A stretch of DNA of 64,000 bases from positions 1 through 64,000 of the forward strand of contig JBEVJK010000131.1 of the NCBI GenBank assembly GCA_040510195.1, given 5' to 3'. The position numbers and the translations under genes are program-made. This document shows, in pieces, positions 17,370 through 26,021 of the stretch (its first letter is position 1; each line of letters opens with the position of its first letter). The stretch is from JBEVJK01 sp040510195 (GTDB lineage: Bacteria > Pseudomonadota > Alphaproteobacteria > Rhizobiales > Rhizobiaceae). Under the pieces are notes generated by a model that had not been told where the DNA came from, did not search any database, and saw only the letters and a list, made by a program, of their open reading frames with translations.

Positions 17370-18920
17370 ATGAACCTGCAGGCGAATGCGGCGCGACGCG
17401 GTGGCCGCGAGGCGCGTCGGACGCTCAGAACCGCGCCGCGCTTCGAGATGCTGCCGACGCTCAGACGGGGCCTGCCCGTCGTCGAGCCGATGGATGAGGA
17501 GCAAGTCCAGCGGATCCACAATGCTTCCATGGCGATCCTGGAGGAGGTCGGGGTCGTGTTCCGGGACCCGATCGCGCTCGACGACTGGAAGCGCGCCGGG
17601 GCCCAGGTGCTCGAGGACCGCGTCTTCCTCGACCGGACCCTGGTGATGGAGCTGATCCGCACGATCCCGCCCAGCATCACCTACCACGCCCGCGACCCGA
17701 AGAAGAACGTCGCGCTCGGCGGCCGCAATGCCATCTTCGTGCCGATGACCGGTGCGCCATACATGCGCGACCTCGACGACGTCCGGCGCGGACCGACGAT
17801 CGCCGACCTCGGGACCTTTCACAAGCTGGCTCACATGATGCCCGCCCTGCATTCCTCGGCGCATCATATCGTCGAGCCGATGGACATCGTGGTCGCCCAC
17901 CGGCACCTCCACATCACCTATTCCTCGATCAAGCATTCCGACAAGATTTTCATGGGCATGACGACGTCGCCCAAGAACGCCGAAGACGTGCTCGACATGT
18001 GCGCCATCCTGTTCGGGGCCGATTTCCTGGAAGAGCACGCCGTCGTCACCGGCAACTGCAACGGCAATTCGCCGCTGGTGTGGGACCAGGTCATGCTCGG
18101 CGCCATGCGGGCTTTCTGCCGGCGCAACCAACCGGTGCTCTGCTCGCCCTTCGTGCTTGGCGGGGCCAACACGCCGGCGTCCACGGCACCCGCGGTCGCT
18201 CAGCTCAATGCCGAGGCGCTGTCGGCGCTCGCCTATACGCAGGTCGTCCGCAGGGGGTGTCCGGCGATCTACGGTCACTTCCTTTCGACCGTGTCCATGC
18301 AGTCCGGCGCGCCGATGGCCGGCACGCCCGAGATCTCGCTGATGAATTTCATGATCGGGCAGATGGCGCGCCACTACAACGTACCCTGGCGCACCTCCAA
18401 CACGCTGGGCGGCGCCAAGGTGTTCGACGCCCAGGCCGGCTACGAGAGCGCGATGACGATGATGGCGGTCCTCCTGTCGGGAGCGAACTACATCTGGCAC
18501 TCGGCCGGCTGGAACGAAGCGGGCATGCATTGCTCGATCGCCAAGTTCATGGTCGACGCGGAGGTGTGCGCCATGGGGTACCGGATGGCGCAGGGCATCC
18601 GATGGGACGATTTCGAGGAGGCGCTCGGCGCGGTGCGCGACATCGGCCCCGGCGGCCACTATCTCGGTCACCCGCACACGCAGGCCAATTTCGAGCGGGC
18701 CTTCTTCATGCCCAAGCTGTTCGACAACAACTCGGTCGAGCAATGGGTTGCGGACGGCTCCAAGGATGTGAAGACGAGGGCCCTCGAACAGGCCCGGCGG
18801 CTGCTGGAAGACTACGAGATGCCGTATCTCGATCCGGCGAAGGACGAGGCGCTGCGCGACTATATGACCAGGCGTTCGCGAGAGATTCCGGCCGTCGAGG
18901 CGCTCAACGAAGAGTATTGA
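17370..18920 (+). CDS. trimethylamine methyltransferase (MttB) family protein, non-pyrrolysine type
   Basis: A 516-residue protein across the full MttB superfamily. The ATG at 17370 has GAGG in front; a GTG five codons earlier is possible. Recognisable stretches are MDEEQVQRIHNASMAILEEVG near the N-terminus, STVSMQSGAPMAGTPE in the barrel and DIGPGGHYLGHPHT near residue 430. The frame has no internal amber codon, so this is the non-pyrrolysine branch, whose known members transfer methyl groups from quaternary amines such as glycine betaine or proline betaine to a corrinoid protein. No corrinoid-protein gene is nearby. The LysR gene upstream and TMA-dehydrogenase-like gene downstream fit methylated-amine breakdown. 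Confidence 0.88.
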   Translation: MNLQANAARRGGREARRTLRTAPRFEMLPTLRRGLPVVEPMDEEQVQRIHNASMAILEEVGVVFRDPIALDDWKRAGAQVLEDRVFLDRTLVMELIRTIPPSITYHARDPKKNVALGGRNAIFVPMTGAPYMRDLDDVRRGPTIADLGTFHKLAHMMPALHSSAHHIVEPMDIVVAHRHLHITYSSIKHSDKIFMGMTTSPKNAEDVLDMCAILFGADFLEEHAVVTGNCNGNSPLVWDQVMLGAMRAFCRRNQPVLCSPFVLGGANTPASTAPAVAQLNAEALSALAYTQVVRRGCPAIYGHFLSTVSMQSGAPMAGTPEISLMNFMIGQMARHYNVPWRTSNTLGGAKVFDAQAGYESAMTMMAVLLSGANYIWHSAGWNEAGMHCSIAKFMVDAEVCAMGYRMAQGIRWDDFEEALGAVRDIGPGGHYLGHPHTQANFERAFFMPKLFDNNSVEQWVADGSKDVKTRALEQARRLLEDYEMPYLDPAKDEALRDYMTRRSREIPAVEALNEEY

Positions 18921-19068
18921 TGCAAATGGGCATGCGGAGATCGACAGGAGACTTTCGACGAAACCAGTCCACAATCTGAACACAATGACTGTGATCTAGA
19001 AACAACTACGGCAGGATGGGCCTTCATTCGGCTGAAACAATGCAAACGGGAGCATCAGGGAGTTGGCA

Positions 19069-20718
19069 ATGACATTCTACAAGAGCAATGGGAGCCGGGT
19101 GCCAGAGGCCGTGGAGCGGATGGCGCAAGATGCCAGGGAGGGGCGGATGGACCGCCGCGAGTTCCTGGCGATCGCCAGCGCGCTCGGCGCGTCGACGGCA
19201 GTCGCCTACGGCATGATCGGCCTCGCCGTGCCGACGCCGGCCGTCGCCGAGGAAGGCAAGAAGGGCGGCACGCTTCGCGTGGCGGTTCCGGTGAAGGCGC
19301 AGAAGGACCCGCGAACCTATGACTGGGTCGAGCTGGCCAACATTTCGCGCTCCTGGCTGGAGCCGCTGGTCAGGTACACCCGCGAGTTCACCTTCGAGCC
19401 GGTGCTGCTCGAGAGCTGGGACGTCAACGACGATGCCACGGAATATGTCCTCCACTTACGCAAGGACGTGACCTGGAACAATGGCGACGCGTTCAACGCT
19501 GACGACGTGATCGCCAACTTCAACCGCTGGTGCGACAAGAATGCGTCCGGCAATTCGATGGCGGCGCGGGTGTCGTCCCTGATCGACGAAAAGTCGGGCA
19601 AGGCACGCGAAGGCGCCATCACCAAGGTCGACGATCACACCGTCAAGCTCACGCTGAACGGCTCCGACATCTCGATCATCCCCAATCTGACCGACTATCC
19701 GGCGCTGGTCGTCCACCGCAACTTCGACGCCGACGGCGCCGATCCGATCGGCAAGCCGATCGGCACCGGGGCGTTCGAGCTGGTCTCCTACGACACCGGC
19801 GAGAAGGCGGTGGTCAAGCGCCGCGAGAACGGCAAGTGGTGGGGCGGCGAGTCGCTGCTCGACGGCGTCGAGTTCATCGACTACGGCACCGACCCCAACG
19901 CGCTGGTGAATGCGTTCGAGTCCGGCGAAGTCGATGCCAACCAGGAGACCGGCGCGGACTATGTCGCTATCCTCGACGGGCTCGGCCTGGTGAAGACGGA
20001 GATCGGCACCGCAACCACGCTGGTCGCCCGCACGAATGTCACCCACAAGCCCTATGACGACCAGCGCGTGCGCAACGCCCTGCAGATGGCCGTCGACAAC
20101 GCCGCCGTGCTGCAACTCGGCTATGCCGGGCTGGGCGTGGTGGGAGAAAACCATCACGTCGCGCCGATCCATCCCGAGTATTACGAGCTGCCGAAGAAGG
20201 CGCGCGACGTCGAGGGGGCCAAGAAGCTGATGTCGGAAGCCGGCCAGGCCGATTTCGAGCACGAGCTGATCACCGTCGACGACGACTGGAACAAGAACAC
20301 CGGCGACGCGATCGCCGCGCAGCTCCGCGAAGCGGGCATCAAGGTCAAGCGGACCGTCATGCCCGGCTCCACCTTCTGGAACGACTGGACCAAGTATCCC
20401 TACTCGATGACGGTGTGGTACATGCGGCCGCTGGGCGTTCAGGTGCTGGCACTGGCCTACCGCACCGGCGAGGCCTGGAACGAAACCGCCTATTCCAACC
20501 CCGAGTTCGACAAGAAGCTCCAAGAAGCGCTTTCGATCAGCGATCCCAGCAAGCGGCGCGAAGTCATGAAAGACGTCGAGACGATCATCCAGGACTCCGG
20601 GATCATCATCCAGCCTTACTGGCAGAAGCTCTTCAACCACACGACCGACAAGGTGAAGAACTACGCCATCCACCCCACCCTCCAGTTGGATCTGCAGACC
20701 GTCTGGCTGGAATCCTGA
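19069..20718 (+). CDS. ABC transporter substrate-binding protein, family 5, Tat-type, orphan
   Basis: A 549-residue binding protein from the ATG at 19069 (GGGAG six bases before; an in-frame TTG lies two codons upstream). An N-terminal extension of about 29 residues precedes a twin-arginine signal DRREFLAIASALGAS. The mature part has family 5 features (ADDVIANFNRWCDK, GTGAFELVSYDTGEKAV). Unlike the gene at 7.5 kb it has no permease or ATPase genes beside it, so it must use a membrane complex encoded elsewhere or share the nearby one. It sits between the MttB-family and TMA-dehydrogenase-like genes, suggesting a methylated amine or amino-acid ligand. Ligand not determinable here. Confidence 0.88.
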   Translation: MTFYKSNGSRVPEAVERMAQDAREGRMDRREFLAIASALGASTAVAYGMIGLAVPTPAVAEEGKKGGTLRVAVPVKAQKDPRTYDWVELANISRSWLEPLVRYTREFTFEPVLLESWDVNDDATEYVLHLRKDVTWNNGDAFNADDVIANFNRWCDKNASGNSMAARVSSLIDEKSGKAREGAITKVDDHTVKLTLNGSDISIIPNLTDYPALVVHRNFDADGADPIGKPIGTGAFELVSYDTGEKAVVKRRENGKWWGGESLLDGVEFIDYGTDPNALVNAFESGEVDANQETGADYVAILDGLGLVKTEIGTATTLVARTNVTHKPYDDQRVRNALQMAVDNAAVLQLGYAGLGVVGENHHVAPIHPEYYELPKKARDVEGAKKLMSEAGQADFEHELITVDDDWNKNTGDAIAAQLREAGIKVKRTVMPGSTFWNDWTKYPYSMTVWYMRPLGVQVLALAYRTGEAWNETAYSNPEFDKKLQEALSISDPSKRREVMKDVETIIQDSGIIIQPYWQKLFNHTTDKVKNYAIHPTLQLDLQTVWLES

Positions 20719-20743
20719 CGGCAAGCTAGAGTTCCGAGCATTT

Positions 20744-20772
20744 CCGGCATCCCGCGTAGAGCGGGGTGCCGG
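20744..20772 (+). other. stem-loop between binding-protein and oxidoreductase genes
   Basis: A 12-bp stem (CCGGCATCCCGC / GCGGGGTGCCGG, one wobble pair) closes a GTAGA loop. It lies 25 bases after the binding-protein stop and 30 before the next start. Only TTCT follows, so it could be a weak terminator or attenuator as well as an mRNA-protecting hairpin. Confidence 0.5.
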
Positions 20773-20802
20773 TTCTCGCGGCGGCGAAGGTGAGGAGGAT
20801 AA

Positions 20803-22800
20803 TTGTTGACAGTCGACTATCCCGAACTCACCCGACCGCTCCGGATCAGGGGCAAGACGCTGCGGGCGCGGGTCTACCTTCCCGCCCATCAGCCGGGACT
20901 GGCCGAGAACGGCCTGCCGGGCGAGCGCTATGTCGACTATCACCGCCAACGCGCGCGGGCCGGGCTGGGCATGCAGATCACCGGTGCCACGCCGGTGAAA
21001 TGGTCCGAGGTCTGGGCCGATGGCCTGACATTGGTCAATGTCGACGACCGTATCGTTCCCGGCTACCGGGCGCTGGCCAAGGCCGTGCACGAGGAAGGCG
21101 GCCTGATGCTTGCCCAACTCGCCCATGTGGGCGCGATGGAGACCTCGGGCGACGCGATCATATCGGCCTCGTGGACGCGCTCCGAGCTCACCCAGCAGAT
21201 GTCGCGGGAAGCCTCGGAGGAGGAGCTCGAAGAGGTGCTGGCGCTCTACGAGGCGGCCGCGCTGCGCTGCCGAGAGGGCGAGCTCGACGGGATCGAGGTC
21301 ACCATGGCGCACGGCATGCTGTTGGCGAGCTTCCTGTCGCCCCTGATGAACCGCCGCGAGGACGCGTATGGCGGCGACCTCGATGGGCGCACGCTCTACC
21401 CTCGTCGCGTGCTGGCCGCAGTCCGCGAGGCGATGGGCGAGGCCAGCATCGTCGGCATCCGCATCCCGGGCGACGAGCTGGTCGAAGACGGCATCGGAGC
21501 CGACGAGGCAGGGCGCATCGCAGCGCGGCTCGTGGCCACCGGCCTCGTCGACTATGTCAGCGTGACGGCCGGGAACAACACGCGCAAGCTGGCGCGGGTG
21601 GACCACTGGCCGCCGACGCCGGCGCCATTCGGCGCATTCCGGCATTTGTCGAGGAGCGTCAAGCATGCCGTCGACGTACCGGTCGCGACGGTCGGGCGGG
21701 TGACGTCCCTGGATCTGGCCGAGGATATCCTTGCCGCCGGGGATGCCGACCTCGTCGGCATGGTGCGCGCCAACATCGCCGACGCCAACCTGCTGCCCAA
21801 GGCGGTGGCTGGACAGTCCAGGACGATCCGTCCCTGCATCGGCGCCAATGTCTGCATCAATTCGCTTCTCGACCACCGGCCGCTCACCTGCATGGTCAAT
21901 CCCGAGCTCGGACGGCCGCTCGGCACGATCGACCAGCCGATCGGCGCGTCGCGCTCGGCCGTGGTGGTCGGCGCCGGCCCGGCAGGGCTCGAAGCGGCGC
22001 GCCGGCTGGCGCTCCGCGGCTATCGCACCACGCTGATCGAGAGGGACGACCACATCGGCGGGCAGGTGCGGCGCTGGGCGAGCACGCCCTCGCGCGAGGA
22101 ATTCCTCAAGATCGTCCAATGGTGGGGCGACGAGCTCGACCGGCTCGGGGTCGACCTTCGCCTGGGCGCGGAGGTCTCGCCAGCCGACGTCGCCGCGCTT
22201 CAGCCTTCGGTGACGCTGCTTGCCACCGGGTCGCGGCCGATCGGCGCGGCGACGGACAGCGCGCTGCCGTCCTTTGGCCCCTACGACGCGCCTGCCGAAG
22301 GCGGGCACGTGCTGGTTCGCGACGAGATGGGGCGATTGCCTGCCATGCTGACGGCGGAGCGTCTGGCGCTCGGGTGGAAGCAGGTGACGCTGGTGACCTC
22401 CGCCTTGCACCCGGGAGAGGGCGAGGGCATCACGACCGCCTACTTTCTGCTTCGCGCTCTCGCCGAGCGGGGCGTCGAGATCATGGACCGCGCCAAGGTC
22501 GCGCGCTTCGAGGGAAGGACGGCCATCCTGTCGGGCATGTTCGGCGAAACCCGCGCGCCCGTCCAGCAGGTCGATGCCGTCGTCTCCCTGCTCGGCGCGA
22601 CGAGCGAAGACCCGCTCTCCGGCCCGCTGAAGGCGATGGGCCTCGACCTCTTCGTGATCGGCGACGCCAAGTTGCCGCGATCCGTGACGCAAGCCGTCGC
22701 CGACGCGGCGACGACGGTCTGGTCGCTGGAAGCCCGCAACCGCGAGCCTGATCCCGGCCTGCGGTCGGAGCCGGCAAGAGGCTCAACGGCGCTGGCGTAG
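20803..22800 (+). CDS. trimethylamine dehydrogenase / 2,4-dienoyl-CoA reductase-like flavoprotein
   Basis: A 665-residue multidomain oxidoreductase: an Old-Yellow-Enzyme-type FMN barrel (about 1-335), an iron-sulfur segment, then a pyridine-nucleotide-type domain with AVVVGAGPAGLEAARRLAL. It resembles trimethylamine dehydrogenase, histamine dehydrogenase and N-demethylases such as StcD. The start is TTG at 20803 or 20806 after AGGAGG. The 4Fe-4S segment has cysteines at 345, 351 and 363, but residue 348, a cysteine in trimethylamine dehydrogenase, is alanine (CIGANVC). The covalent-FMN cysteine near residue 30 is also absent. Likely role is oxidative N-demethylation of a methylated amine or amino acid; substrate unknown. 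Confidence 0.85.
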   Translation: MLTVDYPELTRPLRIRGKTLRARVYLPAHQPGLAENGLPGERYVDYHRQRARAGLGMQITGATPVKWSEVWADGLTLVNVDDRIVPGYRALAKAVHEEGGLMLAQLAHVGAMETSGDAIISASWTRSELTQQMSREASEEELEEVLALYEAAALRCREGELDGIEVTMAHGMLLASFLSPLMNRREDAYGGDLDGRTLYPRRVLAAVREAMGEASIVGIRIPGDELVEDGIGADEAGRIAARLVATGLVDYVSVTAGNNTRKLARVDHWPPTPAPFGAFRHLSRSVKHAVDVPVATVGRVTSLDLAEDILAAGDADLVGMVRANIADANLLPKAVAGQSRTIRPCIGANVCINSLLDHRPLTCMVNPELGRPLGTIDQPIGASRSAVVVGAGPAGLEAARRLALRGYRTTLIERDDHIGGQVRRWASTPSREEFLKIVQWWGDELDRLGVDLRLGAEVSPADVAALQPSVTLLATGSRPIGAATDSALPSFGPYDAPAEGGHVLVRDEMGRLPAMLTAERLALGWKQVTLVTSALHPGEGEGITTAYFLLRALAERGVEIMDRAKVARFEGRTAILSGMFGETRAPVQQVDAVVSLLGATSEDPLSGPLKAMGLDLFVIGDAKLPRSVTQAVADAATTVWSLEARNREPDPGLRSEPARGSTALA

Positions 22801-22824
22801 AGCCCGCCGGGCGCGTTTGCAGCC

Positions 22825-23298
22825 TCAACCGCGTCGCGCTGCCTCGATCGCGGCGACGTCGATCTTCTTCATGTCCATCATCGCGTCGAAGGCGCGCTTT
22901 GCTTCGGCGCCGCCAGCCGCGAGCGCCTCCATCAGCACGCGCGGCGTGATCTGCCAGGAAATCCCCCATCGGTCCTTGCACCAGCCGCAGGCGCTCTCCT
23001 GGCCGCCATTGCCGACGATGGCATTCCAGTAGCGGTCGGTCTCCTGCTGATCTTCGGTCGAGATCTGGAACGAGAAGGCTTCGTTGTGCTTGAACATGGG
23101 TCCGCCGTTGAGGCCGATGCAAGGAATGCCGGCGACGGTGAACTCGACCGTCAGCACATCACCCTGCTTGCCGGCGGGAAAGTCGCTGGGTGCCCGTTGC
23201 ACGGCGCCAACCGCGCTGTCGGGAAAGACCTCGGCGTAGAAGCGGGCGGCAGCTTCGGCGTCCTTGTCGTACCAGAGGCAGATCGTGTTCTTTTCCAT
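22825..23298 (-). CDS. PhnB-like VOC family protein
   Basis: A 157-residue vicinal-oxygen-chelate-fold protein of the PhnB / '3-demethylubiquinone methyltransferase-like' group. The ATG at 23298 gives MEKNTICLWYDKDAEAAARFY, the standard beginning of this family. Other signs are IGLNGGPMFKHNEAFSFQIS and CGWCKDRWGISWQITP. Despite the old name these are not methyltransferases; most are uncharacterised. It is convergent with the flavoprotein gene and divergent from the ECF operon. No role can be assigned from context. Confidence 0.82.
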   Translation of the reverse strand: MEKNTICLWYDKDAEAAARFYAEVFPDSAVGAVQRAPSDFPAGKQGDVLTVEFTVAGIPCIGLNGGPMFKHNEAFSFQISTEDQQETDRYWNAIVGNGGQESACGWCKDRWGISWQITPRVLMEALAAGGAEAKRAFDAMMDMKKIDVAAIEAARRG

Positions 23299-23476
23299 CG
23301 GATGGTCCTTTTTCGCGTTGCGTCTCCAAGCCCGGCCCGTTTGCCTTGGCATCCGTCCGACATAGGGAGCCGACGGCTTTCCGCCAGACGAATTTCTTGC
23401 AGGGACTCGATCTTTCGGTCAACATCGATCGCGGGAACACAAGACAAGCACAAGCCGCCGACAAAAGGGGAGAGCC

Positions 23477-24253
23477 ATGACAGCCGAAGGACCACGAGCC
23501 CGCAATGTCACCACCACCGGCGGCGTCTCCATCGGCGGCGCGCCGGTCTCCTACACGGCGATCCTGGCGGCGCTGGTGGCCGTTCTCGCCTTCATTCCGG
23601 CGTCGATCGTGGTCGGCGGCATGGGCGGCGGCTGGCCTTTCCATGACGTCGTCCATCCGATCCTCGGCCTGCTGCTCGGACCGATCGCCGGCCCCATCGC
23701 CTCGGTGATCGGCATCGTCATCGGCAACATCATCGCGCCCTACACCAATCTCGGCCCGTGGAGCCCCCTGATGGGCGCGATGAGCGCCTTTGCGGTCGGC
23801 ATGGTCATGTATCCCGGCCGCTCCTTGTGGTACGTGCCCTGGGTCATCACGCTGATCGCGCATCTCATCTATCTCTACCAGGCGCTGTCGTTCGGCATCG
23901 GCTTCGGGCTGTGGCTGAGCAACGTCTTCACCGTCGACATCGCGCTGATCCTCATCGCCATCCCGCAGGTCCGCAACTGGGCGATCGACCTCATCCGCAA
24001 CGGCGGCCCGGCCTGGCAGCTTTTCTGCGCCTACTATGTCGTCTTCTTCTTCGGCTCGACCGCCGGCATCCAGCTGAACTGGGTGCCGTCCTTCGCCACC
24101 AATCCGTGGCCTGCGGAGGTATGGCCGCCGCTGATCGTCATCATCCTTCTGGAACGCGTCGTGTTCACGGCCGTCGGCGCCCTGATCGCCGTTCCGCTGG
24201 TCGCCGCCATTCGTCGCTCGCCACTGGCCAAGGCGCAGATGGCGGGATACTGA
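23477..24253 (+). CDS. ECF transporter S-component-like membrane protein
   Basis: A 258-residue integral membrane protein with about six hydrophobic segments and the glycine/proline-rich turn LLLGPIAGPIASVIGIVIG common in substrate-binding S components of energy-coupling-factor importers. It heads an operon with the fused ATPase (one base after its stop) and the T component, which fixes it as the substrate-specific subunit by position. ECF systems import vitamins, metals or cofactor precursors. The sequence does not let me name the ligand. The layout of S, fused A-A and T resembles ykoEDC-type thiamine-precursor systems, but no thiamine riboswitch was seen upstream. Confidence 0.78.
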   Translation: MTAEGPRARNVTTTGGVSIGGAPVSYTAILAALVAVLAFIPASIVVGGMGGGWPFHDVVHPILGLLLGPIAGPIASVIGIVIGNIIAPYTNLGPWSPLMGAMSAFAVGMVMYPGRSLWYVPWVITLIAHLIYLYQALSFGIGFGLWLSNVFTVDIALILIAIPQVRNWAIDLIRNGGPAWQLFCAYYVVFFFGSTAGIQLNWVPSFATNPWPAEVWPPLIVIILLERVVFTAVGALIAVPLVAAIRRSPLAKAQMAGY

Positions 24254-24254
24254 G

Positions 24255-26021
24255 TTGCGCTCTGGCGACCCGGTGGCGCCAGGGGAACGGGCAGACACGC
24301 CGATCATTCGCTTCGAAGCGGTCGGCTATCGCTATTCCGGCGGCGAGCGGCAGGCGCTCGCCGACATCGATCTGTCGGTCAGGCGAGGCGAGATCATCGG
24401 CATCATCGGCCCGACCGGGGCCGGCAAGACCACGCTTTGCCTCGCCCTGAACGGCATCGTGCCGCAATTCTTCGGCGGCGAGTTCTTCGGACACGTCCAT
24501 ATCGCCGATCTCGACTCCATCGAGACGCCGACGAGCCGGCTCGCCCACCATGTCGGCATGGTCTTCGAGGATCCCGACACCCAGATCACCTCGACCAGCG
24601 TCGCCGATGAGGTCGCCTTCGCGCTCGAGAACCTCAAGGTGCCGACGGCTGAGATCGAACGCCGGGTCGGCGCCGCCCTGGAGATGGTCGGCCTCGCCGG
24701 CCTGGAGGCCAAGCATCCCGCGAACCTGTCGGGCGGCCAGAAGCAGCGGCTGTCGATCGCCTCCGCGCTGGCGCTGTCGTCGGACATCATCGTGCTCGAC
24801 GAGCCGACGTCGCAGCTCGATCCGATCGCCACGGCAGAGGTGTTCGAGATCCTCAAGCGGCTGAACCGCGAGAACGGGCTGACGGTGGTCGTCGCCAGCC
24901 ATGCCAGCGAGGAGCTGGCCGAGATCGCCGATCGCATCCTGCTGATCGCCGACGGCAGGATCGTTGCCGAGGGATCGCCGGAGCAGGTGTTCTCGCAGAC
25001 CGCCATGCTCGGATCGCTCAAGGTGAGGCCGCCCGACATCGTGCGGACGCTCGAAGTGCTGGCACGCTCGTCTGCCACGGCATCCTTGCCCGAGACGTTC
25101 CCCGTGACGTTGGCGGCCGCCAGCGAGGCCTATGTCGATCGCCCGCTGCCCTTGCCTGCGGCTGCATCCGCGCCTCCGGCCGCCACCGACGATTCCGGGG
25201 CGGTGCTCGCCGCCACGGGCCTCACCCATGTCTATCCCGACGGAACCCAAGCGCTGCGCGGGGTCGACCTCATGGTGTCGCAGGGCGAGTTCCTGGGCAT
25301 CGCCGGTCGCAACGGGAGCGGCAAGTCGACACTGGTGCGGCATTTCCTGCGGCTGCTCGACCCGACGTCGGGTACGGTGCGGGTCGGAGGCGGCGACATC
25401 GCCAAGCTCAAGGTCAGCGATCTGGCGCAGCGGATCGGCTACATCTCGCAGAACGCGCACCAGCAGATCTTCTGCGACACGGTCGCCAAGGAGGTGGGGT
25501 TCGCCCTGTCGATGATGGGCCGCCCGCAAGCCGAAAGCGATGCGCGCGTCGCCGAGGCGCTCGAGGCGATGGACCTCGCATGGGCGAGCGATCGGCATCC
25601 GATCTCGCTCAGCCGCGGCGACCGGCTGCGGGTGGTGATCGCCGCGGTTCTGGCGCTGGAGCCGCAGATCCTGATCTTCGACGAGCCGACGACCGGCCAG
25701 GACTGGCGCGGCTCGATGGCGATTATCGAGATGCTCAGGACGCTCAACGGACGCGGCAAGACGACCGTGCTGATCACCCACCATCTCTATCTGCTACCCG
25801 GCTTCGTCGAGCGCCTGGTGGTGATGGATGCGGGCAGGGTCGCGCTCGACGGGCCACTTCGCGAGGTCCTCTACGACCGGCAAGGCTTGGAGAGCGCCGG
25901 TCTGATGCCGCCGCAGACGGTCCGCTTCGCCGAGGGCTTTCCAGGTCTGCGCGCGCTTCGTCCAATGGGACCGGACGACCTCACCAGCCTGCTCGGCGTG
26001 TCCCTGGGGGCTGTCGAATGA
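24255..26021 (+). CDS. ECF transporter ATPase, two nucleotide-binding domains fused
   Basis: A 588-residue tandem ATPase from a TTG at 24255. Domain 1 has Walker A GPTGAGKTT, signature LSGGQKQR and Walker B IIVLDEPTSQLD. After a proline/alanine linker (about 295-315), domain 2 has Walker A GRNGSGKST, a divergent signature LSRGDRLR and Walker B ILIFDEPTTGQD. The two halves replace the usual EcfA1/EcfA2 pair. The stop overlaps the start of the T-component gene (ATGA). The altered second signature suggests unequal ATP sites. Confidence 0.9.
   Translation: MRSGDPVAPGERADTPIIRFEAVGYRYSGGERQALADIDLSVRRGEIIGIIGPTGAGKTTLCLALNGIVPQFFGGEFFGHVHIADLDSIETPTSRLAHHVGMVFEDPDTQITSTSVADEVAFALENLKVPTAEIERRVGAALEMVGLAGLEAKHPANLSGGQKQRLSIASALALSSDIIVLDEPTSQLDPIATAEVFEILKRLNRENGLTVVVASHASEELAEIADRILLIADGRIVAEGSPEQVFSQTAMLGSLKVRPPDIVRTLEVLARSSATASLPETFPVTLAAASEAYVDRPLPLPAAASAPPAATDDSGAVLAATGLTHVYPDGTQALRGVDLMVSQGEFLGIAGRNGSGKSTLVRHFLRLLDPTSGTVRVGGGDIAKLKVSDLAQRIGYISQNAHQQIFCDTVAKEVGFALSMMGRPQAESDARVAEALEAMDLAWASDRHPISLSRGDRLRVVIAAVLALEPQILIFDEPTTGQDWRGSMAIIEMLRTLNGRGKTTVLITHHLYLLPGFVERLVVMDAGRVALDGPLREVLYDRQGLESAGLMPPQTVRFAEGFPGLRALRPMGPDDLTSLLGVSLGAVE

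Noticed and set aside
17370..18920. Pyrrolysine-containing MttB
   Set aside because: There is no in-frame TAG in the gene, so it belongs to the non-pyrrolysine branch.
19456..22692. A 1078-codon minus-strand frame opposite the binding protein and flavoprotein
   Set aside because: Composition is that of a shadow frame (histidine, arginine, glutamine and valine rich), and both opposite-strand genes are certain.
23300..23476. Thiamine or other riboswitch before the ECF operon
   Set aside because: No recognisable conserved riboswitch core was seen in the 177-base gap; the region looks like an ordinary promoter gap.
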